Assembly: GCA_947846985.1 (NCBI GenBank)
Contig: CANTUZ010000025.1
Span: forward strand, 12,708,100-12,772,099
Direction: 5' to 3'
DNA length: 64,000 nt
Source of the DNA: Fratercula arctica
Taxonomy: Eukaryota; Chordata; Aves; Charadriiformes; Alcidae
Below, piece after piece: positions 32,218 to 43,624 of the stretch (positions are counted from its first letter, which is position 1; every line of letters begins with the position of its first letter). The notes beneath the pieces are model-generated. The model did no database searches and was not told the DNA's origin. It worked only from the letters and a program-made list of their open reading frames with translations. The translations under genes were made by a program, and so were the position numbers.

Positions 32218-32927
32218 TGTCGTGGTTTTGTCCAAATTGGACAATGGCCAGCAACAGATGCTCCCCCCCAGCCTCTCGTGCACGGGGAGGAGGGGGAGAG
32301 ATAAAGAGAAATTTATGAGTTTAGAAGAACCTAAACTACTTTAATGAAATATTAATAATAAAATAAAAAGGAAAATAATGAAACAGATACAGTATATACA
32401 AAATCGTATTAAGCTCCCAGGATGATGTCACCTGGGGAAGTCCCAGACTGGACTCAGTGACAGGCGGGAACTGGATTCCACAGCTGAAGTCAGGAATGCT
32501 TGGATCAGGATCAAAGGCAGATGAACAGACAGGGTCCTCCTCGGACATTGGCCACTGAAGGAAGAGTGTTGACCCTTGGATCCCTCAGCTTTTATACTGA
32601 GCATGGGGCAGATGGAATACCCCTGTTGGTCAATTTTGGGTCACCTGTCCTGTCCGCTCCTCCCTGCAGGTGGGACCCCTCTACGCTTTTCCGTTTCCAA
32701 CCCTTCAACGGGACAAATAACGAAATTAGCTGACCTTGGTTGTTATAGCAATAAGTATAAGCAAGAGCCTCTGTGCATACCATTCCTTGGCACAAACTGT
32801 CTTATCACTCTGAATGAACCGTTTTAGACACAACATGCTGTTAATTTCAGAGAGTTAGAAGAGGCCTAGCTAAGAAATAAAATTACTGAACAGAAAGTTG
32901 CTTCTGTTTTACCTCAAACCAGGACAA
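32218..32927 (-). repeat. 5' LTR of X2 (710 bp, diverged subtype)
   Basis: TGTCGTGGTTTTGTCC at 32218 to AAACCAGGACA at 32927. It matches the LTR fragment at 14469-14843 better than its own 3' LTR partner at 19358-20139. Confidence 0.83.
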
Positions 32928-33452
32928 GACCCCAAGACAGTAGCATTTAAAGCAGCTTCAACTGCAGTTCCTGATTTTTTATCTTGAGTTTCATATATAA
33001 AGTAACTTGATCTCTTTCTTTCCTTCAGCAAGTGTGTCTCCAAAGAGTTCCTAGCTAGCGTCTCCGAGATCAGGAGAGCAGAAGTGAATGAGAATATGCA
33101 GCCATGAACCTGGATCAAAGCAAGCTCTAAACAAGGCCATAAAGGTTCTTTCTTTACTATTCTTCCCTGTGTCCCCAAGAATTAGGGAGACATGAAATTC
33201 TGGACAAAAGCCCTAACTTTCTCATTTTCATGAGGCAACGATTTTTTATTCATATAGTTCTGAATGATTTAATGAGATGGACTCTTTGGATGGTTTGGTT
33301 GTTTTGGGGAATAAAAAAATGGAGGAATAATGCAAGAATAAAAATGGTATCGAGGGAACCAGTGCAGTACAAGTGCTTTCACCTGTAATACAGCTACAAA
33401 CTACTTAATCTTAAAATAATTTTAGATTGCTATTACCATTTCACATACCTAC
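32928..33452. other. NNT intron, no element seen
   Basis: 525 bp of unique sequence between the X2 5' LTR and the NNT exon; the donor GTAGGT lies at its right end on the minus strand. Confidence 0.7.
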
Positions 33453-33541
33453 CTAGCATCAAATCCACGAACAACTGCACCCATTGATTCAGCTGCTCCT
33501 GCAGAAGCCAGGCCAGCAACTCCTCCTCCAATGATCAAGAC
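33453..33541 (-). CDS. NNT: NNT coding exon (NAD-binding Rossmann loop)
   Basis: An 89-bp exon with TTCTAG acceptor and GTAGGT donor. It encodes [20 protein letters not shown] and ends D-A-R (split Arg codon), the glycine-rich nucleotide-binding loop of dI. It is the most upstream NNT exon found. In other vertebrates roughly 200 residues, including the mitochondrial targeting peptide, precede it in several exons; none was recognised between here and PAIP1. Confidence 0.93.
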
Positions 33542-33827
33542 CTAGAATGATACCATCATCATGCTTGGAGCATAAACTAGAACTAGAGCTGGTTAAAAAA
33601 GCAACAGCATTATACTGCTTTCGCGACAGCAGATACACCTCATTAACCAGCGATTTAAACAAGTTACTTTTGTAACACAGAACCAAAACCGACTTCAGTA
33701 AAGCTGCCCTGTAAATGTAACGGTTTAAAAACTGTAACTGCTAACTTCACTTATCTGAGAGCAGACTCATCTGTAGCTAACAGTTTATGTAAGTAAATAC
33801 AGTGGTTTTTTACTTAATTTATCTTCC

Positions 33828-34162
33828 TGTCCTGGTTCCGGCGGGGACAGGGTTAAGTATTCCATGCCATGTGAGCCACGCCCACCCTGAGATTAAGAGG
33901 AGGGGAGGGGGCAGGAAGTCAGGCTTGGAGCAGGCTGGCACATCCAGGGTCAGTGAGCGGCAGTTCCGTAATCGTGTTTGTATATTCCTCTATCCGTGTT
34001 ATTGTTGCTGTTTTTTTTTTTTACATGTTCCCTCTGCTGTTCTGTTAAACTGCCTTTGTCTCAACCCAAGAGTTTTGCTTTTCTTCTGATCCTTCCCGTA
34101 TTGGGAAAACCCGAGCAAGCGGCACGTGGTTCTTTGTTGTCGTCTGAGGCCAAACCACTATA
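33828..34162 (+). repeat. Y-family LTR, plus orientation, at left end of YD
   Basis: TGTCCTGGTTCCGGC at 33828, ending CCAAACCACTATA. Its orientation is opposite to the gag and LTR of the adjacent YD fragment, so the pair is an inverted, not a direct, LTR pair. Confidence 0.82.
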
Positions 34163-34225
34163 CTGAGAAAGGACTTTGAACCTAGTTTCCTACATCCCAG
34201 GTTAACACTCCCAATGAAGGGACAA

Positions 34226-35578
34226 ACTGCCATATCAAGACAGACAATGGTGCGCTCCATACAAACTTCCCCCACATGGTCCTTGTGCAGTGCACCTCAT
34301 CAGGGTCTGTGGGTAAGTCTGCATTGTCCAAGTCATAATAAATCATCTCCCGCACGGCTAATTCTCTCAGGTACTGGATACCTCTTTTCCATGGTGGTCC
34401 ACTTGCTTGGGTGACATACAACATCTTCACTGAAGGGGTACCTCTCCCTCAGGCCTGACAGGTGCTGCCTCCAGAGGCTGAGGGCTTGGGTCTTTTCCCA
34501 ATCGCCTTGTCAATGCCGCCTTCCCTAGACAGGGATCCTAGCTGCCTGGCTTCCCTACCCTCTAATTCCAGGCTACTGGCCCCATTATCTCAGCATCGGA
34601 GCAGCTAGGTGACAACGTGTTCGCCTTAAGGTCACCTGAAATCTTTTCATATATCCCCCAGCTCACTCAAGGATAGGGATCAGGTAATTATCTCTGGTTC
34701 TGCCTCTTCCTCCTGTCCTTGTGATGGCCCTGGTTCATCGTCATCTCTTACTATGCGAACTGATTTCTTTGTGTACTTCTTCTTCTGTATGGGGGCAACT
34801 GATACTGGTACGGGTTGGTTCCCTGGTTCAGCCGCAGTGTCTGTCGCAGGGGTTGCAGCAGCCGCAGTGTCTGTCAGTCTGGTTTCCATCTCTTTCCCCT
34901 GAGGGTGCTGCATAACACTGAGCAGTGCCTGGTAGATACTGGCCAGGGCCCAGCACAGGGCGGTGAGCTGTGCCTCTCTAGAATAGCCACAGCATTTTCC
35001 CCTTCAAATATTCTACCATTTTATCAGGGTCCTGTAATTGTTCAGGGGTGAAGTCCCAGACCACTGGAGGTGAGAAGTTCTCTAAGTACCTGCCCATGTT
35101 CTCCCACATGCCATGCCACCCCTGACTGTCCAGCCTCGGGGCAGATCTCTGGGTGGTAGTCTTAAATAGTTGTTTAACCCTAAATGAGACCTGGAACACA
35201 TTCAGGAGACACAACACTAGGAACATGCTGGTTTGAGCATCCCAAGGATATTCAAAATTCTCAAAAGCTGTCATACCTGACCCAAAGGAGAAAAGGGAGG
35301 CAAAAGAGCTGGGGAAAGTGTCCTCCCCTGTTTCCCCCATAGACTGGGTGTGATTATTAATAAATTCCAAGAGACGGTGCCCAAGGTATGGACAGGACAG
35401 CAATACTCCAAAATAACTGTCTGAACAGTGATGTTATAATATCATAAGGTGATATCACGCAGGATAGCAAAATGATAATCCTGATCCCTCTTCCAGAGGT
35501 GATGAACAGCATTGCAGGGAGTACATAAATCATTTAGGAATTTATATAACACAGCCATGAGAACAAACTAAGCAACAT
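34226..35578 (-). pseudogene. gag: YD gag remnant
   Basis: Minus-strand Y gag from ATG 35578. It keeps the membrane segments and the W-D-F-T-P-E-Q-L region (35403-34978), a much shortened Ala/Thr repeat (34830-34870), the acidic linker and the capsid core to about 34226, with several stops and shifts. The rest of the element (gag end, all of pol) is missing; homology ends near 34226, a few tens of bases from the opposite-facing LTR. Confidence 0.78.
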
Positions 35579-35674
35579 GGTGACCAGTAACTATTTACCT
35601 AATACAATAAATGCACACAACAAATTCATTTTTACAAGCTCTAGTTGGTTTTTGTCGTTATCTCAACCCTTGTT

Positions 35675-35692
35675 GCCCCATGTTGGGCACCA
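35675..35692 (-). other. Primer-binding site of YD
   Basis: Minus strand TGGTGCCCAACATGGGGC, a two-base variant of the Lys-type site, identical to that of Y3. Confidence 0.75.
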
Positions 35693-35700
35693 AAAAGGAC

Positions 35701-36049
35701 TGTCGTGGTTTAGCCTCAGATGTCAACAACCAACCACGTGCTGCTCTCTTGAGCTTCCCCAATATGGGGAAGAATCGGAAGAAAAAAGGCAAAACTCTTG
35801 GGTTGAGACAAAGGCAGTTTAGAACAGCAAAAGAACAGCAAAAGGGAACAAGAAAACAACAAGAACACGGATAGAGGAATATACAAACACGATTATGGAA
35901 CTGGACCAGGATGCCCCAGCCCGCTCCGAGCGTGACTTCTTGCTCCCTCCCCCCTTCCTGCTCCCTCCCCCACCCAGCAGCTCAGAGCGGGCATGGCTCA
36001 CATGGGATGGAATACCTGTGTCCCTGCTGGAGCCTGGGGAGAATTAATC
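35701..36049 (-). repeat. 5' LTR of YD, 5' end truncated
   Basis: Starts TGTCGTGGTTTAGCC. The outer (U3) terminus CCAGAACCAGGACA seen in Y3 is missing: sequence breaks at GAATTAAT and continues into a copy of the PAIP1 promoter region. Confidence 0.75.
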
Positions 36050-36174
36050 CTGCAGGTGGTAACAGAGTGGGGCAGCTCAGGCACCTCCACTGTGGCAGAG
36101 ACACGGCCGCCTAAGTGGGCCGCGCTCCTCACCCTCCCGGCAGCGGGCCGTGCTAGGCTGCGGTGGCACCACGC
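36050..36174. repeat. Short duplicate of PAIP1 promoter sequence
   Basis: CTGCAGGTGGTAACAGAGT... GGCCGCCTAAGTGGGCCGCG ...GGTGGCACCACG closely matches 37274-37396 just upstream of PAIP1, same orientation. It directly abuts the broken end of the YD LTR. The sequences beyond it do not match, so this is an isolated ~125-bp copy. Confidence 0.75.
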
Positions 36175-37273
36175 CATGCCATACAATACAGATTACCAGG
36201 AGCCCTCAGAGTAAAGAAACTCTTCCTCTCATCACATTTCTTCAGAAACCCCAAACATTGGGTCATTGATTTGAAAGGACGACAAAATGCACTAGCCACT
36301 GTTAGTATTACCAGAAATTCCATGCAACAAAGGCTTCTCTGAGTTATATGGTCTAATCTTATGTCCTGTGTTTTTACAACCAGACGCTCCTGTTTACAAA
36401 CAGTGCTACTTTTCTAAGCTTCCAAAATATCTAATGCAGTACCTACTGCGCATGTCAATGTCTAACTCTCCACATTAATCTGTCCAAGATTGAGAAGACC
36501 CTAGATCAGCACTGAAGCAAGCTCTCTAAATTCCTTCAGGGAGACATGACCTATGCAGGATAATGGGCAAAAACATCATTAAACCAGTTTTACATATTCT
36601 CCAGTCTTCTAGCTGTTAGGCTATGCATAGTGTAGGTCAGAGCAAAAAAAAAAAAAAAAGTTAGTTCTGATTTTCATACACCCAGTTCACATCATAAGCT
36701 GGAACCAAGGATGCCTCCATTCCCCTCTTTCTGAACAGTTATATTAAGTAGACCTAACAGTACGATAATATTGGTACATTGGAGGCTTAACTTTGTTGGC
36801 TTAAATTTACAATTTAGCCTGCAGCTTTTCCACACAAACACCTTTCTTGTGGAAAACAGTTCTATATGCATAGTGTGGCATGATGCTTTTAAAAGCAGAC
36901 ACCTACCATGTTCCTACCACGCGTAGCTGCAATCTTGGTCCTGCTATGGTCACAGCGTGCTATTTGTTCCTGCAGGGAAGCAATTACAAGAGAATATTGT
37001 CTTTTTAAAAATGCTGTTTCCAAGCTTTTGTGATTTTTGAGGAAGGTGTGACTCAAATACATCCCAAGGCTCCAGAACTGGCTGCTGACACAAATAAACC
37101 CCACACTTTGTTGTTGGAAGTCGACCCCGGGGGAGGGGGGGCTGACTCATCAGTTCTGAACACGTAGGGTTCATAACACGGCCTAAAATCCGGGCGAGAG
37201 TCTTTAACCCATGGCAGCCGAGCTGGCCTCCTCGACAGTGGCAGTTCTCGCAAACACCCCACCTAGCCCACAC
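36175..37273. other. Intergenic region between NNT remnant and PAIP1
   Basis: Mostly unique sequence with a poly(A) run near 36646-36659 and a GC-richer stretch at 37120-37270. A minus-strand exon-like piece lies at about 36906-36974 (CTGCAG acceptor, GTAGGT donor), not matching NNT as I know it. No NNT N-terminal coding exon found. Confidence 0.5.
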
Positions 37274-37575
37274 CTGCAGGTAGTAACAGAGTAAAACAAC
37301 TCAGACACACCCACTGTGGCGGAGCCGCGGCCGCCTAAGTGGGCCGCGCTCCTCACCCTTCCGGTGGTGGGCGGTGCTAGGCCGCGGTGGCGCCACGGTT
37401 GCTATGGCGACGGGCGGTGCGAGGCCGTGAGGAGGCGCTGTGAGCCGCTCTGGGTCGCGACTACCGTGGCGGTGCGTGTGGGGGTGAAACTGAAAGTGAA
37501 GGGCTTGGGCCGCGGCGAAGCGGGACCGAGTTGCTGGCTTCTTCCCCTGAGTGCCTGAGCCACCCCGGCCCGAGC
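37274..37575 (+). promoter_or_regulatory. PAIP1 CpG-rich promoter and 5' UTR region
   Basis: GC- and CpG-rich sequence (GGCCGCCTAAGTGGGCCGCG and following) without a TATA box just before the PAIP1 start codon; CpG richness continues through exon 1 to about 38110. The exact start of transcription cannot be read from sequence. Confidence 0.6.
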
Positions 37576-37801
37576 ATGTCAGATAGTTTCGGCCGAGCTC
37601 CAGGTGCTAGCCGGGGTCGAGGAGGCGCCGCTTCCCTCAGCGGCTCGGGCGTGTTGGAGAGCGGTAGCGGGGCCTGCCTCGGTGGCAGCGGTTCCCACAG
37701 CTCAGGCTCGGCCAAGCAGCAGCACAAAACGGGCAGCCTCTTCCCGCAGCAAGAACCGTTGCGGCCTCCGAGGACGGCGCCGCTGGGCCCCGGAAACGCA
37801 G
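37576..37801 (+). CDS. PAIP1: PAIP1 coding exon 1
   Basis: PAIP1 (polyadenylate-binding protein-interacting protein 1) binds PABP and eIF4A/eIF3 in the cytoplasm and stimulates translation of poly(A) mRNA. Exon 1 starts M-S-D-S-F-G-R-A-P-G, matching the start of the mammalian long isoform, and encodes a low-complexity Gly/Ser/Pro-rich leader, ending in phase 1 before GTACTG. An in-frame ATG at 37531 would add 15 residues; I prefer 37576 by homology. The six exons here are in frame with canonical splice sites and give about 317 codons; human PAIP1 has about 480, so the C-terminal third lies to the right of the window. Confidence 0.93.
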
Positions 37802-39043
37802 GTACTGGCCGCCGTGCAGCGGCTCCCCCCTCCCGCGCTTCCGGAGGCCTCGGGTGCCGAAGGTATCGGGGAGCGGCCCCCTAGAGCCCGTTACGCTCCT
37901 CTCCTTTGCGCGCACCGCCCTGCTCCTGCTTCGCTTGCTGCTCTGACGCCAACCCCCGTTCCCTTCGTCATCCCGCTGAGAGCGGAGCCCCTGGGGCTCC
38001 CTCACTCACTCGCCCACCCACCTCCCTCCGGTCTGGCCACGGGGACGCGTCCTTTCTCCCACCACCCGTATCTAGCCTGAGGGCCAGTGCTCCGCACAGC
38101 TCGGGCGCCTGCTTGGCTCTTCTCGGCACCGCATGGAGATGAGCCGCATAGGGGGCCTTACAACTGTACTTTTCCTTAGATGAATGGTCCTGTTTCTGGG
38201 CTATGGACCTGTGCCTAAGTAAAGGTGTGATGTTGCATTACAGCCTGCTTGCTTGCAACACCTCTCTGTCCCTCCCTGTCTTTCTGTGCCCACACATCTG
38301 TATGCGTGTGTTTTATCCATTTGTTAATCTGACCACAGATGGTCTCAGTTTTCCCTTTATTGAAGAACTCTTTAACTCTGGTCTAAACGTTTGCCAAAAA
38401 ATAAACCCAACCCAACGTTAACATAAAGCATTGTTTGTTGGTTAGCTTTTTTAGGTAGATATCAGGTTCCATTTTTAATAAATTTAGGAGTTAATCTATA
38501 AAGATAGATTTGGAAAATGTGCTTTAAAAAACACCGTTTCATTGGAATTTTTTGCAAATGGTGTACAAGAACAAAGATAGTTAAGTGTTTTTCAGGATTA
38601 TGTTAAAAATTAGTGATGTCTTCCACTTATTGACCTCCAGAGTATTGCCTTTGCATCTGAAATCTATGAAAAACCCACAAAACCAGCAGGCATATCATAA
38701 GAAGATTTACTAGTTTCTCAGGTTATCTCTTTTAGAAAGCATGTTTTCATGTGGGAGGAGAGGGTTCTCTTCCTCCTCTTTTTTTTTTTTTTTTTTGTAT
38801 TGTCACCTTCACATGGATATTGGGTTCACTTTCTGTCATGTAGAAAGGCATCTAGAGTTTGATAAAGTGAAAACTTTATCCGTATTTAAGAAAAACAATA
38901 AAACCAATGTATTTGAAGTATATTTGAAAGTATATTTGTAGCATAAGTAAAAGTATATTTAAAGTCTAAAAAGTGATGTACTCTGTGTGAATACATGCTA
39001 ATTTAGTGATTTCTAAGAAAAACTGCTAACAAAAACTTTTCAG
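37802..39043 (+). other. PAIP1 intron 1
   Basis: GTACTG...TTTTCAG intron of 1,242 bp. The first 300 bp are CpG-rich (part of the promoter island). No other gene. Confidence 0.9.
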
Positions 39044-39225
39044 AACACTTGGAACAGGCAAGAATTCCATCTGGATCGCAAGATAAAGTTTCAGTTCCTG
39101 ATACTGGACCGGAAATGTCTGAATCTCAGGTGGCTGTGGTTCCTGTGGTAATGTCAAAGTTGTCTGTTAAAGCACCTGAGTTTTATCCATCAGGATACAA
39201 CCAGAACTTCAATCAGAACTTCGCA
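39044..39225 (+). CDS. PAIP1: PAIP1 coding exon 2 (PAM2 motif)
   Basis: A 182-bp exon, TTTTCAG acceptor, GTGAGT donor. It carries the PAM2 motif that binds the MLLE domain of PABP: S-K-L-S-V-K-A-P-E-F-Y-P at about 39151-39186, with the key Leu, Ala, Phe and Pro present. The residue before Ala is Lys; mammals have Asn there. Ends in phase 0. Confidence 0.95.
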
Positions 39226-39807
39226 GTGAGTGTTTATAACTTCTCTTCTTAGTATATGCTAATTTACTTATATTCAAATTAGCAATGATTTCTTGAGATC
39301 TTGTGTATCAGATAACTCGAATGATGCATTTGCCAAAGAGATTCCAAAAATTTGGATGATAACCTCCAGACACAGTCAGACTATTAAGTGATAATGAGTG
39401 AATATTATGGTGTACGTGAGAGCTTTTAGTGTGGGATATTTTGCTAAAGCTTGCTGGAGATAACCAAATTCTTAGTTGATTACCCCAAGCATTGATTACA
39501 CCCAACGTCACAGTAAGCTCTCTTCTTGGCAACTGCCTCCTGTAGTTACATCTGCACTGCATTTTAAGTAAAAGCTTAATTGCACTTCTATTCAGATTTC
39601 ACAGGTTTTTGAAGCAAGTGTGGCAGAAAGTTTGAACTTCAGCTTTTCTAAGCACAGGATTTACCTTTCCTAAATTTACCGTGCCATGGGTATGATTGAC
39701 CATGACTGCCTAACTTTATGTACCATCATGTGTCTTTTAATTCCTTCAGTGATGTTGTATCACCAAAGGGCAAAATGGTAGGGTTGGGCTCATTCCTAGC
39801 AGTTAAC
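39226..39807 (+). other. PAIP1 intron 2, left unique part
   Basis: Unique intron sequence before the Y2 LTR. Intron 2 as a whole spans 39226-56519 (17.3 kb) and is mostly retroelements. Confidence 0.85.
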
Positions 39808-40173
39808 TGTCGTGGTTTGGCCTCAGATGGCAACAAAGAACCACATACCGCTCTGTCAGGCTTCCCCAATATGGAGAAGAATTGGAAGAAAAAAAGCAAA
39901 ACTCATAGGCTGAGACAAAGGCAATTTAACAGAACAGCAGAGGGGAACAAGAAAACAACAATAACACGGATAGAGGAATATACAAACATGATTACATGAC
40001 TACGGAACCGCCGCTCACCGATTGGACCCAGGATGCCCCTGCCCGCTCCAAGCCACGACTTCCTGCCCCCTCCCCCGGCAGCTCAGGGTGGGCATGGCTC
40101 ACATGGGATGGAATACCTGTGTCCCTGCCGGAGCCTGGGGAAAATTTACCCTATCCCCGCTGCAACCAGGACA
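39808..40173 (-). repeat. Y-family LTR (3' LTR of the Y2/Y3 complex, 366 bp)
   Basis: TGTCGTGGTTTGGCC at 39808 to CAACCAGGACA at 40173. It contains the GAGCCTGGGGAAAATTTACC variant seen also in the Y3 and YD LTRs, but not in the LTR at 45721-46059. It is thus a better partner for Y3 than for Y2. Confidence 0.85.
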
Positions 40174-40697
40174 TTATCCACCTCTTATTCCATACCATTT
40201 TTGCCATGCCCAGATCTTACAGGTTCCAATGAATTGCCATCACTTTCCCCTGTCATATATATATATATATATATATATTCATATATTCATATAGATATAA
40301 TGCCCTTAGTCTATGGGCCATCCCTCTAAAATGTCCGTTGAGTTCATTTAATCCATGGCTTTGGGCTCCATATGTTAGAACAGTCTCTCAGGGCAGGTGA
40401 GATGGTGTGTGGTGCTGGCCTGTTACATGCTGTATTTTCAGAGCTTCTAGCTGGTGTACCCGGTGCAGCTCATGCCCACAGTCCATGGGATGAAGATGTA
40501 GATCTTGAGGAAGTTGCTGGGCCCCAGCTGCTGAGGTCAGTTCTGATCCCATCACCGCTGTGCTTTACTCAATTTTTCATCAAAGTCCATCTGTCCTTAA
40601 TTTGGGTGAGTCTTACTGCAGTACAGCTGATAGCAATTATAGTAACGAGGACATACAGTGACAGTGTTACTTAGCAATCAACAACACACAATTTGAT
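40174..40697 (-). other. Y2 3' non-coding region with TA repeat
   Basis: 524 bp, no env. A (TA)n run at about 40253-40279. Longer than the same region in Y1, which lacks the middle part. Confidence 0.75.
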
Positions 40698-43621
40698 TCA
40701 TTGGCTATTCTCACCCAAAACCAGATCCCCATGAGGTACACATCGGACTTGCCCATCCTTCTGCATCACCCACCAAGTGCACCCAGGTCCTTGGGCAAAA
40801 GCAATCCCACGGATGGGTTTGCCTTTGCCTGAGGCAGGACTAACCCAGACTGTCTTCCCTAACATATTCTTCATGTGCGCTACGGGGAAATGAGTCCCGT
40901 TGTCCGATTCAATTCTCTCTGGGGTACCATGTCGCCACAGGACTTGCTTTTCAAGGCCCAGGATAGTATTCCGGGCAGTGGCATGGGGCACAGGGTATGT
41001 TTCCAGCCATCCAGTGGTTGCTTCCACCATTGTGAGCACATGGCGCTTGCCTTGATGGGTTTGTGGCAGTGTGATATAATCAATCTGTCAGGCCTCCCCA
41101 TATTTATATTTCAGCCATCGTCCTCCATACCAAACAGGCTTTAACTGCTTGGCTTGCTTGATTGCAGCGCATGTCTCACATTCATGGATGACCTGTGCAA
41201 TAGTGTCCATGGTCAAGTCCACCCCTCGGTCACGAGCCCATCGATATGTCGCATCTCTTCCTTGATGGCCTGAGGAGTCATGGGCCCACTGAGCTATGAA
41301 TAGTTCACCCTTATGTTGCCAATCCAGATCCACCTGAGCCACTTCAATCCTAGCAGCCCGATCCACCTGCTGGTTGTTCTGATGTTCCTCTGTGGCCCGA
41401 TTCTTCGGTATGTGGACATCTACGTGGCGTACTTTCACAACCAGATTCTCTATCTGGGCAGCAATATCTTGCCATAGTTCAGCAGCCCAGATGGGTTTTT
41501 GCCACTGCGCTGCCAGTTGCCCTGCTTCCACTGCTGTAACCACCCCCACAGAGCATTTGCCACCATCCATGAGTCAGTGCAGAGATAAAGTACTGGCCAT
41601 TTTTCTCGCTCGGCAATGTCCAAAGCCAGCTGAATGGCTTTCACCTCTGCAAACTGGCTCGATTCACCTTGTCCTTCACTGGCTTCTGCAACTTGTCGTG
41701 TAGGACTCCACACAGCAGCCTTCCACTTTCGATGCTTTCCCACAATCCAGCAGGACCCATCAGTGAACAGGGCATATTTCTTCTCATTTTCTGGCAGTTT
41801 ATTATATGGTGGGGCCTCTTCCGCACGCGTCACCTCCTCCTCTGGTGACATTCCAAAATCCTTGCCTTCTGGCCAGTCCATGATCACTTCCAGAATTCCT
41901 GGGCGACTGGGGTTTCCCATTCGAGTTCGCTGTGTGATCAGTGCAATCCACTTACTCCATGTAGCATCAGTTGCATGATGTGTGGTGGGGACCCTTTCTT
42001 TGAACATCCAGCCCAGCACCAGCAGTCGAGGTGCTAAGAGGAGCTGTGCTTCTGTACCAACCACCTCCGAAGCAGCTCGAACCCCTTCATATGCTGCCAA
42101 GATCTCCTTTTCTGTTGGAGCGTAGCGGGCTTCGGATCCTCTGTATCCCCGACTCCAAATCCCTAGGGGTCGACCTCGGGTCTCCCCTGGTGCCTTCTGC
42201 CAGAGGCTCCAGGTAGGGCCATTCTCCCTGGCTGCGGTGTAGAGCACATTTTTCACATCTTGTCCTGCCCGGACTGGCCCCAGGGCCACTGCATGGACTA
42301 TTTCCTGTTTGATTTGTTCAAAAGCTTGTCGTTGCTCAGGACCCCATTTAAACTCATTCTTCTTCCGGGTTACTTGATACAGAGGGCTTACAGTTAGACT
42401 GTAATCTGGGATATGCATCCTCCAAAAACCCACAATGCCTAAGAAAGCTTGTGTTTCCTTTTTGCTAGTTGGTGGAGACATAGCTGCTATTTTGTTGATC
42501 ACATCCATTGGGATCTGGTGGCATCCATCTTGCCATTTTAATCCTAAGAACTGGATCTCCTGTGCAGGTCCCTTGACCTTACTTCGTTTTATGGCAAAAT
42601 GAGCTTTCAGAAGGATTCGGACTATTTTATCCCCTTTCTCAAAAACTTCTTCGGCTGTGTTTCCCCATACGATGATGTCATCAATGTACTGCAGATGTTC
42701 TGGAGCTTCACCCTGTTCCAGTGCAGTCTGGATCAGTCCATGGCAAATGGTGGGGCTGTGTTTCCACTCCTGGGGCAGTCGATTCCAGGTGTACTGGATG
42801 ACCCTTCAAGTGAAAGCAAACTGTGGCCTGCACTCTGCTGCCAAAGGGATTGAGAAGAATGCATTCGCTATATCAATCGTGGCATACCACTTGGCTGCCT
42901 TGGACTCCAGTTCATACTGCAGTTCTAGCATGTCCGGCACAGCAGCGCTCAGCGGTGGCGTGACTTCATTCAGGCCACGATAGTCTACAGTTAGCCTCCA
43001 CTCTCCATTAGATTTTCGCACCGGCCATATAGGACTGTTAAAAGGCGAGCGAGTCTTACTGATCACTCCTTGAACCTCTAGTTGACGAATCAGCTTATGG
43101 ATGGGAATCAGAGAGTCTCGGTTAGTGCGATATTGCTGCCGATGCACCGTTGTGGTAGCAATCGGCACCTGCTGTTCTTCGACCCTCAACAACCCCACAA
43201 CAGAAGAATCCTCCGAGAGACCAGGCAAGGTGGACAACTGTCTAACTTCCTCCACCTCCAAGGCAGCTATGCCAAAGGCCCACCGATACCCCTTTGGGTC
43301 CTTAAAATACCCTCTCCTGAGGTAATCTATACCAAGGATGCATGGAGCATCTGGGCCAGTCACAATGGGATGCTTTTGCCACTCATTCCCAGTTAGGCTC
43401 ACTTCCGCCTCCAGTACAGTGAACTCTTGGGATCCCCCTGTGACCCCAGAAATACAAATGGGTTCTGCCCCTCTATAGCTTGACGGTATCAGAGTACACT
43501 GTGCTCCTGTGTCCACTAGAGCCTTATACTCCTGTGGGTCTGATGTGCCAGGCCATCGAATCCACACTGTCCAATAAACCCGGTTGTCCCTTTCCTCCAC
43601 CTGGCTGGAGGCAGGGCCCCT
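40698..43621 (-). pseudogene. pol: Y2 pol, broken
   Basis: Protease with intact D-T-G-A-Q and start of RT at 43600-42806, ending at a TGG-to-TGA type stop (42806-42808). RT/RNase H continues at 42508-41450, and RNase H/integrase at 41570-41088 after a frameshift near 41500. Another stop lies at 41088-41090. The last part, 41039-40698, has an internal loss of roughly 230 bp in integrase (junction near 40887) that removes the region just after the second catalytic Asp, including the Glu. Same family as Y1. Confidence 0.87.
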
Positions 43622-43624
43622 CTA
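43594..43624 (-). promoter_or_regulatory. In-frame UAG plus hairpin at Y2 gag-pol junction
   Basis: TAG (43624-43622), 10-base spacer and CCTCCA/TGGAGG hairpin identical to Y1. Confidence 0.5.

Noticed and set aside
37461..38142. Other long frames in the PAIP1 CpG island on both strands
   Set aside because: GC-rich sequence is poor in stop codons; only the 37576 frame matches PAIP1.
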